Source of the DNA: Trichoplusia ni
Taxonomy: Eukaryota; Arthropoda; Insecta; Lepidoptera; Noctuidae
Assembly (NCBI RefSeq): GCF_003590095.1
Contig: NC_039505.1
Location: 310,001 to 374,000 of the forward strand
DNA length: 64,000 bases
Direction of reading: 5' to 3'
A program made the translations under genes and the position numbers. A model generated the notes under the pieces. It had not been told where the DNA came from, did no database searches, and worked only from the letters and a program-made list of their open reading frames with translations. Below are positions 41,476 to 53,800 of this stretch, piece after piece. Numbering within the stretch: the stretch's first letter is position 1; the number at the start of each line of letters is the position of its first letter.

Positions 41476-43495
41476 ATTATAATCATGGGCGATTTTAACA
41501 CCTGTCTTCTCAAAACTGATTACCGATCTGTGTCTCTTAATTCTATTGATAATTCTTGCAATCTTTCAATACTTCCTCTTAACGCAACTCATCATTTTCC
41601 TCATTCCACTCCCTCACTTCTTGATTTAATTTTTGTTTCTTCCTGTGATCACCTGTGGCCAAACACGGCCAATGCACGGCTGATGCATTTTCCTATCACG
41701 ACCTTATATTTCTTTCTTATAAAATCCGTCCTCCTAAAGCAAAGTCAGGAATTCTTCTGAAGCGTAATTTTGGTGGCATAGATCTTGGGAGACTTCGTGA
41801 GGATACTGCTAATATTGACTGGTCGCCATTACTTTCTTCCCCAGGCATGGATGAAAAGGTAAAGATTTTATCACGAAATCGAATCGCTCTGTACGACGTC
41901 CATGCTCCAGTTCGTTCAGTTAAGGTCAGGCATCTACATGCGCCTTGGCTCACCGATGAAATAAAGCTATTAATGGGCAAAAAGGTTGCAGCCAAGTCGA
42001 GGTACTCTGATCGTGCGAACTGGGAGAAATATGTTAATGTTTGAAATCACTGCAACAAGGTGTGTAGGAACGCTCAACGCCACCATATTTACGCATCAGT
42101 TGAACGCGAAGATCCGGCTAAGGTCTGGAGATTTCTAAGATCAATGGGGATTGGAAAATCACGCTATGAAAATATTTCTCAGGATGTCAATATTGACTCA
42201 TTAAACCAACATTTCTCTTCGTCTCCTAATTTTGATAGGTTAACAAAACTAAATACTTTAAACACTCTTTCTAGTGTTCCAACCCCAGATTATTCTTCCT
42301 TCGTCTTTAGTCAATTTGCCGCTTGTGATGTTAAGAAGAGCATTGCATCCATTACCTCTGATGCAGTTGGAAGTGACTATGTCAGCCGTAAAATAATAAA
42401 TAAATCCTTTTCCGAGTATTGTCCCATATCCATATTACCATTCCTATCCAAAGTCCTAGAACGTCTTATTCTCAATCAGTTAAGTTCATTCCTATCCAAG
42501 AATAGACTTCTTAATCCTTTCCAATCCGGTTTCCGCCCTGATCACAGTACCCTGACAGCCTTGGTTAACATTACGGATGACATCAGGCTGGGCATGGAAA
42601 ATGGGAAATTAACGGTTCCTGCTCTCCTAGACTTTAGTAATGCCTTCAACGCCGTTGATTTCGACATTTTGCTCGGTATGCTTAGCTCTCTTAATGTATC
42701 TCCAACGGCCATTGACTGGTTTCGCAGTTACCTTTATGGGCGGCGGCAGCGTGTTCATATTGACGATAAATGTTCGTCCTGGTGCGATACGACCGCTGGT
42801 GTGCCGCAGGATGGCGTTTTATCTCCATTACTTATCGCTATTTTTATAAATGCAATCGCCAACAATCTCCTTTCTTCCTATCACCTTTATGCAGATGATC
42901 TTCAAATCTACTCACAGGCTCCTTTGTGTCTGCTATCAGAAGCCATTGGAAATATCAACAAAGACCTATCACGTATAGCTGAGTGAAGTAGGTGTTATAG
43001 GCTTAAAATAAACCCTTTAAAAACTCAGCTTATTATCATAGGTAGCTCACGAATGGTCTCGAAAATAGACTGGTTCCACCTTCCCAAGTTATTTTCGACG
43101 GAATCCAGATTCCCTTTAGTCCCACAGTGAAGAACCTTGGGCTACATATGGATAGTAGAATGTCTTGGGAACCGCACATGCAGGAAACCAGTAGGCGGTT
43201 ATTTGCGTCTACAGGATCTTTGAGACTATTGCGGAATTTCCTACCCACTGCTACAAAAATTGCGCTTGCACAATCCCTTCTTCTTCCTGTTCTTGACTAT
43301 GCTGATGCCAGCTATCTTGATCTTAGAGAGGACCAGCTGAATAAACTTGAACGTCTTCAGAATATTTGTATAAGATTCATATTTGGTTTGCGCAAGTATG
43401 ATCATGTTTCAGAATTTCGTATAAAACTCAAGTGGCTTCCAATAAGACTTCGTCGGAATGCTCATAAACTTTATTATTTAATTTTATTTTTTTAA
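41476..43495 (+). pseudogene. LINE 3 ORF2: endonuclease end and RT
   Basis: Opens with IIMGDFNTCLL, the catalytic Asp-Asn motif of EEP endonucleases, and continues through LLDLIFVSS and YHDLIFLS. The RT at 42060-42986 has FCPISILPFLSKVLERLI-like motifs, GFRPDHSTLTALV, the Asp in LDFSNAFNAVDF, GVPQDGVLSPLLIAIF and the catalytic box LYADDLQIY. An in-frame deletion joins SRKIINK to the PISILPF motif. A stop at 42042 and a frame change before 43127 break the gene; the thumb region follows to 43495. No RNase H. Confidence 0.9.
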
Positions 43496-43744
43496 TATCT
43501 ATCACTGTTATTATTTACCTAGTTTATTCTATGTTCTAATAATATGTATACGTAGTTTATATTATATTTATCTTAATGTACGCCATTAACTACCCTGTTA
43601 ATTCAATTCCATCCAAAGGTTGTCTGGAAGAGATTGTTTTTTAGCGATAAGACCGCCTTTTGTACTCATCATATTTGTTTGTATTGACCTAAATGTTTGT
43701 TTCTTATGGTGTACAATAAAGAGTATTCTATTTATCTATCTATC

Positions 43745-44265
43745 TAACTTAGAAATAATAGGCTATGTAGATGCTGATTGGGGCTCTAACTCTGAAGATA
43801 GGAGGTCATATACTGGTATGTGTTTTTTGTTATCTGATTGTGTTCGATCATGGGAATGTCGGAAACAGAAATGTGTAGCCCTTTCAAGTACTGAATCAGA
43901 GTATATTGGCCTTTCTGAGGCATGTAGAGAAGCATTATATCTTAAGGAATTACAATATGTAATAACCAATAAGATGTACACAATTAGAATATTCAATGAT
44001 AACCAAGATGCACAGAAGCTGTGGGCAAACCCAGTTTTTCATAAACAGACAAAGCACATTGATATCAAATATCATTTTTGTCGTGATTTAGTAAAAGATA
44101 AAATTGTTAAAGTGCTATATGTGCCAACAGCTGATATGCCAGCTGACATTTTACCAAAAAGTTTATGTTCAGCAAAACATTATAAATTTATGTTGCTTCT
44201 TGGCATAATTTGTTTAGATTAAAACTATATTTATCTATAATAGTGGATATTGCGATAAGTAAGGG
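43745..44265 (+). pseudogene. Copia pol: RNase H
   Basis: Directly after the LINE 3 insertion the Copia polyprotein resumes with GYVDADWGS (first Asp), RSYTGMCFLL, CVALSSTESEYIGLSEACRE (Glu), FNDNQDAQKL (Asp) and KHIDIKYHFCRD. The frame is clean to the stop at 44220. This is the last domain of Copia pol. Confidence 0.93.
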
Positions 44266-44385
44266 TGTTATTTTATGTCTTTTTGGTATCGACAATATCA
44301 CTCATTTATATCAGTGGGCGGTCTATCTTTTAGTTTGTAATACTGTGTGTCGAATGTTAGATTAAAAAAAAAAAGTTCAGTTGGA
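44266..44385 (+). repeat. Copia 3' LTR start, truncated
   Basis: A purine run AAGTAAGGG (polypurine tract) precedes TGTTATTTTATGTC, the probable first bases of the 3' LTR, 45 bp after the pol stop. The LTR is cut after about 120 bp by the next LINE. Confidence 0.5.
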
Positions 44386-44888
44386 ATCCGTTATTCAAGC
44401 GCTTAATTTATTAGAATTAATAAGGCTGTTTTTGAATTATTTGCAAAAATTATTACTTATGTTTATAATAAAGTACCCATTGCAGCAGTATTTATGGATA
44501 TGTCAAAAGCATTCGACTATGTGGACCATGAAATACTGTTGAGCAAGCTAGAGCGATATAGGATCAGAGGAAACGGGGGCTTACTCTTGATTTCAATTCC
44601 GATCGGTCGACATTGGAATTGTGACGTTTCGCACTCTTGAGTTCGATGCTAGCGCCACATTGGTTTGAAATTGCGTGTTCATTATGGGGAACTAATTGAA
44701 ATCGGATTGGGCGCTAAACGGTACTCTTGAGTATATTTTGACAGCTGCTTATTGCGCCAATATTACGGTGGGATTGAATGTTGATTGTGATTTTTCCAAT
44801 TACTAAAGAGTAACTTTTAAGACATTGTTTTGTGTTTTACGTGGTTTTCTTTCGATAAAAAGTGTTTAATACGGCACGATTAGCGGTA

Positions 44889-46350
44889 ATGTACAGTGTT
44901 TCGTTAAATTCCCATAAAAAACAACTGAAACAAAGACGAGATGAGCGTCGGATGATGCGTTATACGGAGAAAGCGTTTTCGATGAATGAAAACGAGTTTA
45001 AAGCCAATTATAGGGTGAGCAAGGATTTGTTTCACGAAATATTTGAAAACATAAAAGCCTTTTATGCAATCCCCTAAGAGAAGAAGTGATTTGTTACCAA
45101 AATATAAGGTAAGTAAATAAGTTCCATTTGATGCATGACCTAGCAATGTTATCATGACATTTGTTTACAAGATCAATAGCTTAATACTTTAGTACTTATC
45201 TCATAGGTTTTAGTGGCATTGTCCTTTTATGCTACTGGGAGTTACCAAAGGCTAGTTGGAGGCAGTTATGGGACCCTAATGAGTCAGCAATCTACTTCTC
45301 GTTCTATTCGAGAGGTAACAGCAGCTCTTAACCATCCCTTAATACAAAGGAAATGGATTAAGTTTCCTCAAACTCGTCGTGAAAGAGATGCTGTAAAACT
45401 GAGGTAGGTAATGAGAAATACCCAACTCATTTATTGAACTTAATAATGTTTTATGTTCAAAGTGCATTGATTTTACAATAGCAGTAACTATGTAACATGT
45501 CTTGTTTCAGATTTTTTGAAAAATTCAGTATACCATCTGTTATAGGATGCATTGATGGCACTCATATAGCCATAATTAGACCATCAGAAAATGAAGAGAG
45601 ATTTTTTAATCGCAAACATTTTCATTCAAGAAATGTTATGATTGTTAGTCAATATTTTTGGTTATTACTGAATCATTCATTGCTTATGAAATTAGTTAAA
45701 TATCTTTGTTTTATATATTTTCAGATAGCTGATTCAGACTTAAGAATACTGTCAGTAGATGCTTCATTTGGAGGAGCATCACATGATAGTTTCGTCTGGA
45801 ATCAGCATCCGGTGAAACAACATTTAATTGAATTAAATAATAATGGGGAAACTGTATTTTTACTAGGCAAGTAAATTATTTAAATAGTTAATCTGAGATT
45901 GTAGTTTTGTTGATTGTGAATACATTTTAAGTTATTTTACTTTGCAGGTGATTCCGGGTATGCCCAGAGGGAATACATGATGACACCTATTGTAGATGCT
46001 CATCAAGGGTCCCCTGAGGAATATTACACCAAGTTACACTGCACTGCACGGAATACCGTAGAACGTACCATTGGTGTCCTCAAAAACAGGTGGCGGTGCT
46101 TAATCGGGCATAGGGTTCTACATTATCATCCTGATGTAGCAGCCAAAATAATTAATGCTTGTTGTGTTTTACACAACATGTGTATCAATAGGATTTATTT
46201 TGACCAAGATGAGCAGCATATACAGCAGAATATGGGAATGATTACCCAACTGTAACTTCTCAAGACTCAACTAGCAGCACAGCTGCTGAACTAAGACAAG
46301 GCATCGAAAAGCGAAATGTTTTAGTTCAGCAGTTGTGGGCAAGCAGAAGG
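44889..46350 (+). pseudogene. Harbinger 2 transposase (DDE), frameshifted, five exons
   Basis: Exons at about 44889-45108, 45207-45403, 45511-45643, 45725-45866 and 45948-46350. Motifs follow the family: FYATGSYQRLVG, GCIDGTH (first Asp), GGASHDSFVW (second Asp), DSGYAQREYMMTP and VERTIGVLKNRWRC (Glu). A base gained in the T run near 45063 shifts exon 1, and another frame change near 46245 alters the C-terminus. The donor of intron 4 is GC (GGCAAGTAA), either a GC-AG intron or a mutated GT. The catalytic triad is intact, but the protein could not be made as a whole. It is only distantly like Harbinger 1. Confidence 0.88.
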
Positions 46351-47093
46351 TAGCCTAAAACTTTATAAGGTTCTCATCGTACCTTATAAAGGTTTTTACA
46401 TATAATAGTCAAACAGCAGGCAATGCTTAATTTTAAATTACTAACAAAAGGTGAAACAATACAGTATGCAGCACAATGTCTACCTCTAAATTTGCATTTG
46501 CCTATAGATTCTTACGTTTTAAGGGCCCTTTTTATACAACAGATTAAGTAGAAAGCTAAGTAGGTAGGTTTATAATATATTATTATAGGTGTAAAAGCAT
46601 TGTTTCAAACTATTTTTGCATGGTAGTATTAAAATAAAATTAGATTAAAATATATGCTATACTATATAATATATGCATCATTAACAATAATTATTTATAT
46701 TTCCGTAGTGTCCTACTTTTAATAACAATTGATATTTTTTTGCAAAACATTATTAAATAGGTAAAATAAGAACTTTTTAGAATGTAAGTCATTATTGTAA
46801 ATGTTGTTCTTCAAGAAATAAATTAGCAATTTCTAAGAAAACAACCATTAATAAAATAAATCTTTTAATTACCTACTATAACCTAATCTATACCTTATAC
46901 ATTTATTTTAGAGACAACAGCTGGCAGCGTTTTAGGAAGAACTTTTTGTATATTTTTTATGAACATTTTGCTTGATTAGGAACTTATTGGGAATCTTCAT
47001 TTAACTAGCATGTTTAGTATTTTTACGGTTTAATACATAAAAAAAAATCTTAGGGAGGTCTTTGCTGAAAAAAAATTTGTTAAGATGCCTTTC

Positions 47094-48351
47094 TTAAGAT
47101 TCTGGCATTTTTCTGGCTACGTCTGAAATTGCTGTAGCTATAGATGTAAAAGCCCTTGCAATATTGCCAATTTGTTGCGACAGTTGAATTAATGCTTGGG
47201 CTGTTGTCATTTCGGCTTCAATCCGCCGCTCTTCCATCATGGCAAACCGTTCCATCGTCACTGTATCCTGCCTCTGAGTTAAAGACCGGCGTCGCCGTCG
47301 TGGAAGATAGTTACTCAACAGTGGCGTAGTCGGTAGTGGCGTGGTCACAGGTACTGAAATATATATAAAAAAAATAGAAACTCCATAAATTTACTCAAGT
47401 AGTGTCAAACTGTTGTTACAAAAAACAAGTCCTTATGCCATAGCTCGTAACGTGATAAGTGCCAAACCACTTCAAATGTTACACACTTAAGTTGGGTTGC
47501 GTGACTGACTAAAGGTATTTGGAGTGTATCCTTTTCTTGAATACAAATCACAACTATGCAAAGGTTTATTTTAGTATACTCTTTGAATAGGAAAGAAAAA
47601 TACAAAATTAGCACTAGAATCATATCGCGTCAAGACTTACTTATGGTTTCTGGTATTATTTCACTATGTGATGTGCCAAGTATAGGGGAAACATGCACCG
47701 GTTGCTCGAACTGCATTTCCATGACGTCATGGTGGCTTACCTCTTCTTCAACAACCTGTGGTTCTGTACCAACAGATCTCGGCTGAAACAATAAAATGAT
47801 ATGTTGTTGTTATTTCATAAATAAAATATAATGTATTAAATAAATATCACAGTTGTGTTAAATTTTATAGACATACCAATTCAGGAAATGGATTGACTGC
47901 CAAGCTTGAGTTGCCAGTCCCAAACTCTTGTCCACCCATCACTGCCACCACCCTTTTATCTAGAGCAGATAATGTTGGCAAGTTGTCTACTGTCCCACCA
48001 CCAGTGCGCTTCATTGAAGATGAGAGTTGTGCGCACTGTTTCTTCAAACGACATTTCTTCTCAGCCCAATACTAAAACATGCATTAATGTTAATGAAATT
48101 ACTTGCTATTTAATTACTGCCTGATAATAGTGATTCTAATGTCTAATTGATTTTTTTAATACCTTAGCCCAGCCTTGACCATCTTTATTAGCACCTCCAA
48201 TAGAATTCAAGGAGGTTGCCAAGCTTGCCCATTTTCGCTTCGTTTCCAATTTGGCTTGAGTGGTCCGAAGCAAGCCTTTGGCTATGCCTGGATTTTGCTC
48301 CAGGAATTCCACCAAACATTTTATTTGAGAATACGTTGGTCGATTCGTCAT
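47094..48351 (-). CDS. Harbinger 2 Myb/SANT-like accessory protein, four exons
   Basis: Minus-strand exons 48163-48351, 47877-48071, 47641-47782 and 47094-47353 join in phase with GT-AG borders and no stop. The Myb/SANT-like domain (residues about 1-90) includes YSQIKCLVEFLEQNP, KRKWASLATSL, GQGWAKYWAEKK with spaced Trp, and LKKQCAQLSSS. A linker and an Arg-rich stretch (PRRRRRSL) are followed by an amphipathic helical end (AQALIQLSQQIGNIARAF). It should bind the element ends together with the transposase. Unlike its partner it is unbroken, so it could act in trans for related elements. Confidence 0.8.
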
Positions 48352-49338
48352 TATAGCTGAAATTAGAATACTTTTATTAACCATGTATCAGGTAATAATT
48401 ACAATATTTTACTGATGAATAATTAAAAACGTTTATCTATACAGCAATACAGTAAAATTGTATGTTTATTTACCACTTCTTTAAAACTTTACTTTTACCT
48501 ATTTAAGTAACTTAACGGACACAAATTATTTTAATAATAAAAGGAAGTTAATGCAATTTTAATGTTCCAACTAACTCGCACTCCACTCACAGTACCACAT
48601 CAAAGTAAAATTTGGTAACTTAACGCGCCACTTGACATTTTTTAAACAGTGCAGGCAACGATTCTTCCGCATACAGCCAAAGCCGTGGTTGATTTAATAA
48701 TTTTTTTTTTTTTTTACACCCAATGCATTGGAAACATTAAAATTATTTAAATTAACAATTATTTATATCACATATTATAAATCAGTTTTGTTATTAAAAA
48801 GATATAGCATTTTAAAGACCTATTACCGGTTAATCGTCAAGACTTGAACAACACTCGAGCGGCCCGTAACGTAGCTAACTTCACTTCTAACAAAACAATC
48901 TCGGGGCAATCCCGATTTCAATCCAATGCTGACAATATTGTATTCAAGAGTACCAGATCACGTGACTGCAAAATTGACATTGGAATCGCATTGGTTTTGA
49001 ATTGGAATTAAAATTAGCTTGAAGAGTAAGCCCCCTGAAACTAATTAAACCATACCTCAACGGTAGGCAACAGGTTACTATTATAAATAGAATATGTCCA
49101 AAGTCAAAGGTTGAAGTTACATACAAGTCATCAGCTAGGAAAATAGCTAGAGGGGTGCCACAAGGTAGTGTCCTTGGTCCTCTATTGTTCCTTATATATA
49201 TTAATGACCTGCCAAAATGTACTGATCATCAAACTGTTTTAATCGCCGATGATAGCACACTCATAATCCCATCTAAAGATAAACATAAATATGAAAGTGA
49301 CATTAAAAATTCCCTTCAATGTGTAATTAATTGGTTAA

Positions 49339-49593
49339 TCTATACTCTAGACTAATATATAAAGCTGAAGAGTTTGTTTGTTTGCGCTAATCTCAGGAAC
49401 TACTGGTCCAAATTGAAAAATTCTTGTGTTGAATAGACCATTCATCGAGGAAGACTTTAGGCTATAAACCATCACGCTGCGACTAATAGGAGCTAAGATA
49501 CAACGGCAAATGTGAAAAAAAAACCGGGCAGGTATACATGAATCATAACTTATATCTTCTACCCACGGGGACGAAGTCGCGGGCAACAGCTAG
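49339..49593 (+). mobile_element. Short Helitron, 255 bp
   Basis: Starts TC after a host A (49338) and ends with the hairpin CGGGGACGAAGTCGCGGG and CAACAGCTAG (to 49593). It shares nearly all its length with copies at 11043-11291 and 62676-62924. The next Helitron follows with no spacer: its TC is 49594-49595. Confidence 0.88.
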
Positions 49594-49725
49594 TCTATAT
49601 CTATATCTTCTATACTTATAATAAATCTGTAGAGAGGTCAATTCTGTACATAAAATATATTTAAAAAATAACTATCAAGGGGTGGTTAGGGATCGCTACT
49701 GATGCCAAAAATGCAATCAGTAAAA

Positions 49726-49727
49726 TT

Positions 49728-49760
<33 letters not shown>

Positions 49761-49761
49761 A
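49726..49761 (+). repeat. GTCT microsatellite
   Basis: Eight or nine tandem CTGT/GTCT units in the 5' leader of the large Helitron, near GACGGATTTTAACG and CGCTACGACCAATAGGAGC, sequence types often seen in lepidopteran Helitrons. Confidence 0.9.
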
Positions 49762-50464
49762 TATTCGTTATAGAAACAAAAACTACTCGACGGATTTTAA
49801 CGAAATTTGGCACAATTATTCTTCATACTCTTGGGCAGGTTATAGTATACTTTTCATTACGCTACGACCAATAGGAGCAGAGCAGTGAAGGGAAATATTG
49901 GGAAAACGGGGTAAGTTACTCCATTTTTTAAGCTTCCGTCACGTGTGCAGGCTTATAGGTTAAAGCTACATAGAAATCATGTATGACGGAAATATTCTCC
50001 CTAAAATTATATAAAAAATATTCCTCGACAGCATATGTCTAACTTTTATGGTTGACTCACAATAACACGTGAAACTCCCGATAGCTTAGCAATTCGGAGA
50101 TTTCTGATTGTATTTGTCTACTCTAACGTTTACAACACTATCACTCATCCCCAATTAAAAAAGTTAACATTATTACCTATTCAATAAAAAAAGAATCATG
50201 TAAATCGGTGTAGAAACACCAAAGTTATACATGAAATAATAAGAAATCGCGCGTGAATACAGAGTCAATATTTGGCTGTTGATGCGAATAGACGTTCAGA
50301 CTGTTCGACCTTATTGACAATCAATAATTGTTATTTGCAAACCGTGCTTATCAGCACGACTTTTAGTCTTTGAATACTTTATTTTTAGAATTGTTTTGTT
50401 GTTAGTTTATATAATAGGTATTAGATTAATAGTATTAGTAGTAGGTACACCTATTAGTTATTTT

Positions 50465-50815
50465 GGTAGTGTTTATTTGTATTAATAGTTTATTTTCGTA
50501 ATTGGTAGTGTTTAATTATATTAATAGTTTATTTTCGTAATTTTTATATTATTTATTTTGGTAGTGTTTAATTGTATTAATAGTTTATTTTCGTAATTTG
50601 GTAGTGTTTAATTAAATTAATAGTTTATTTTCGTAATTGGTAGTGTTTAATTAAATTAATAGTTTATTTTCGTAATTGGTAGTGTTTAATTATATTAATA
50701 GTTTATTTTCGTTATTATTATATTAGTTATTTTGGTAGTGTTTAATTGTATTAATAGTTTATTTTCGTAATTGGTAGTGTTTTATTATATTAATAGTTTA
50801 TTTTCGTAATTATTA
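50465..50815 (+). repeat. 39-bp minisatellite before the Helitron gene
   Basis: Eight units of GGTAGTGTTTAATTATATT + AATAGTTTATTTTCGTAATT with few changes; two units are separated by short AT spacers. It ends 65 bp before the ATG at 50880. It is AT-rich, non-coding, and lies where promoter or leader sequence is expected. Confidence 0.92.
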
Positions 50816-50879
50816 CATAATAACTATATATAATTGTAAGTGTAAGGTAGCTTCAGTTACCGTCGATTAAAAATACACA

Positions 50880-53800
50880 ATGCCACCTAAAAAACGACCA
50901 TCTTTATCTCGAAATTCGAGAGATGCTAAAAGGATGAGAAATGCGCGTTCTCAAGAATCGGCAGAGGAAAGAGCACATCGGTTAAACTCTATGAGAGTTA
51001 GTGCCTCAACCTCTCGAGCCAATGAAAGCTCTCCAGAGAGAGAGATGCGATTAGCAGCTGACAGAGCGAGACGAGCTACATCACGGGCGTCTCAAAGCTC
51101 TTCTCAACGAGAGCTGAGGCTTACCATTGACCGAGAACAACATGTGTTATCCCGAGATGCTGAAACTGCGTCACAACGAGAATTGCGTCTCACTGCTGAC
51201 CGCGAACGGCATACATTGTCTCGCGAGTCAGAAACCTACACTGAGAGGGAATTGCGTCTCACAGCTGACCGCGAACGTCATATATTGTCTCGCGAGTCAG
51301 AAACCTTCACTGACAGAGAATTGCGTCTCACAGCTGACCGCGAACGTCATATATTGTCTCGCGAGTCAGAAACCTACACTGAGAGGGAATTGCGTCTCAC
51401 AGCTGACCGCGAACGGCATACATTGTCTCGCGAGTCAGAAACCTACACTGAGAGGGAATTGCGTCTCACAGCTGACCGCGAACGTCATATATTGTCTCGC
51501 GAGTCAGAAACCTACACTGAGAAAGAATTGCGTCTCACAGCTGACCGCGAACGTCATATATTGTCTCGCGAGTCAGAAACCTACACTGAGAGGGAATTGC
51601 GTCTCACAGCTGACCGCGAACGTCATATTTTATCTCGAGAATCTGAAACTTTAACTCAATATGAAGACCGTTTGACAAATGATAGGGTGCACCATAATGT
51701 TATTCGATCTCTCGAAGACGCACATGAGCATGAACAACGACTAGAGTCGGTACGCGAATATTATAATTCTTTGAGACAAGAACGATCAGTAAGTTTGTCT
51801 AATGAAAGATTAAGAATCGAAAATATTCGGTCTCTTGAAACGGACGAACAGCGAGAGGCCCGTCTTACTGCAGACAGATTTCGACATAGCCTTAATAACT
51901 TAGATGTACACATAGAAGATCAATCTAGAAATTCGGTGGCTTGGTCCGACAAATATAAAAGTGGGTTTGCTTATAACCTCACAATTGATTATGGATCATC
52001 TTCTGTAATAGGCGATATGAACGTGGTATGTCGTTTTTGTAATGCTTCAAAGTGGAGTAAGGAGTCAGCTGGTTTCTGTTGTTCTACAGGTAAAATAAAT
52101 TTGCCTTCACTCGAAGACCCACCGGAACCTTTGAAATCACTACTTTTAGGGGAACATATACAATCTAAACAGTTTTTAGATAATATTCGCACTTATAATA
52201 GTGCATTTCAAATGACATCCTTTGGCGCTCAACAAATCTCAGAAGGTCATTTCATGCCTACTTTTAAGATACAAGGTCAGGTTTACCATTTGATAGGGTC
52301 CCTTTTGCCTGAAAACCAACCTAAGTTTCTTCGAATATATTTTGTATCCGACTACAACGAACAGTCGAATATAAGAAATCAATATTTCCCGAATTTAAAT
52401 ACTGAACTCATATCACAACTTCAGAACATGTTGCATCAGGTTAATTCGTATGTGTGCAGTTTTAAATCGGCATTAGAAGCTCTTCCTCGAGATGATGATA
52501 ACAATTATAAAATTGTTATAAATGCCGATAGGCGTCCAACTCAGGAACACCCTGGGCGTTATAATGCTCCATCCACGAATGAAGTTGCTGTGGTATTGGT
52601 CGACCAGGAATGTGATAGGCGTGATATCGTTATCCGTTCCAGAGATAATCGTTTGCAACGTATTTATGAAACCCACAGGGCTTACGACAGTTTGCAATAT
52701 CCTTTGATATACTGTCGAGGGGAAGATGGTTATAATTTTGCTTTATACCAAACTGATCCGCGTACAGGCGCACCTAATTATAATAAAAAGATTTCATGCC
52801 TTCAATTTTACTGTTACCACTTGCAAGTAAGACGGAATAGGTTTGTATACTTTCAACGTTTTCGTGGCTTATTCAATCAGTTTATTGTAGACATGTACGC
52901 AAAAATTGAAACCGAAAGATTAGTTTACTTGCGATCTAATCAAAGGCAGCTACGCGTTGAAGAATACGTACACCTTCGCGACGTCATGCAGCAAGATAAT
53001 GATACGGTAAATATGGGCCGTTTAGTTATTTTACCCTCTTCTTTTACTGGTGGTCCACGGTACATGCACGAACGTACTCAAGATGCTTTTTGTTACGTAA
53101 GAAAATATGGATGTCCTGACTTATTTATTACTGTAACTGCCAATCCTAAGTGGGATGAAATCACTCGGGAGCTTCTTGAGGGTCAAGCACCGCATGACCG
53201 CCATGATATCATCGCAAGAGTTTTTCATTTAAAATTAAAATTAATGATAGATCTACTTACCAAAGATAACATTTTTGGAGAAGTATTGTGTTATATGTAT
53301 AGTGCTGAATGGCAAAAACGCGGCTTACCTCACGCACATATCCTGCTTTGGTTAAAAGATAAGGTTCGACCTAATGATGTAGACAGTTTAATCAGTGCTG
53401 AAATTCCAAGTCCGATTGCAGATCCCGTGTTATACGACATTGTTAAAACTCATATGATACATGGTCCATGTGGTTCGTTTAACGGGAATTCTCCTTGCAT
53501 GCAAGACGGTCGTTGCACTAAAAGATATCCAAAAGCCTTAGTGGATGGCACTGTAACAGGACATGATGGATACCCATTATATCGTCGCCGTTCAAGAGAT
53601 AATGATGGTTTTACTGTTGAAAAGCGAGTGTCTGGACAACAAGTTACTTTAGATAATAGGTGGGTCGTTCCGTATTCTCCTGTGTTGTCCAGAGCATTTC
53701 AAGCTCACATAAATGTTGAAATGTGTAATAGTGTAGAGTCAATAAAATATATTTGTAAGTATATTAATAAGGGCAGTGACCAAGCTACATTTGCTTTGAG

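Larger units (their letters stand above)
32863..43744 (+). mobile_element. LINE 3 inserted in Copia, itself split by an I-like LINE
   Basis: TAACTT at 32857-32862 and 43745-43750 frames the insertion, and the Copia coding sense resumes after it. The LINE has a 5' leader, ORF1 (33058-33779), a region I do not recognise (33780-34190), then after the nested element the end of the endonuclease and RT (41476-43495), a short 3' untranslated region and a TATC repeat tail (about 43725-43744). The first part of the endonuclease was not found, so bases were probably lost at the nested insertion. Confidence 0.85.
44575..49035. mobile_element. PIF/Harbinger DNA transposon 2
   Basis: Terminal inverted repeats GGGGGCTTACTCTT (44575-44588) and AAGAGTAAGCCCCC (49022-49035) fix the ends to within a base or two; the G run blurs the 3-bp target duplication. 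ACTCTTGA recurs near the ends (44631, 44720, and on the other strand near 48940), probably as subterminal binding sites. It carries a broken transposase gene on plus and an intact Myb/SANT-like gene on minus. The block 46260-47090 between the genes is AT-rich and empty, as is 48385-49020 apart from the end repeats. Confidence 0.92.
44400..49338 (+). mobile_element. CR1-like LINE 4 fragment, split by Harbinger 2
   Basis: 44400-44574 codes for RT with VFMDMSKAFDYVDHEIL. After the Harbinger, 49036-49338 goes on with RGVPQGSVLGPLLFLIYIND and IADDSTLIIPS; the usual FADD box has become IADD. Motif order is continuous, so the Harbinger entered this LINE. It ends at the A before the first Helitron (49338). 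Both ends are truncated. Confidence 0.85.

Noticed and set aside
50465..50815. CRISPR array
   Set aside because: The units are directly adjacent with no unique spacers and the context is an insect transposon; this is a minisatellite.
51127..51654. Separate 175-codon gene in the second frame of the Helitron repeats
   Set aside because: It is open only because the 69-bp repeat keeps any stop-free frame free of stops; the product is a shadow of the Rep-helicase N-terminus.
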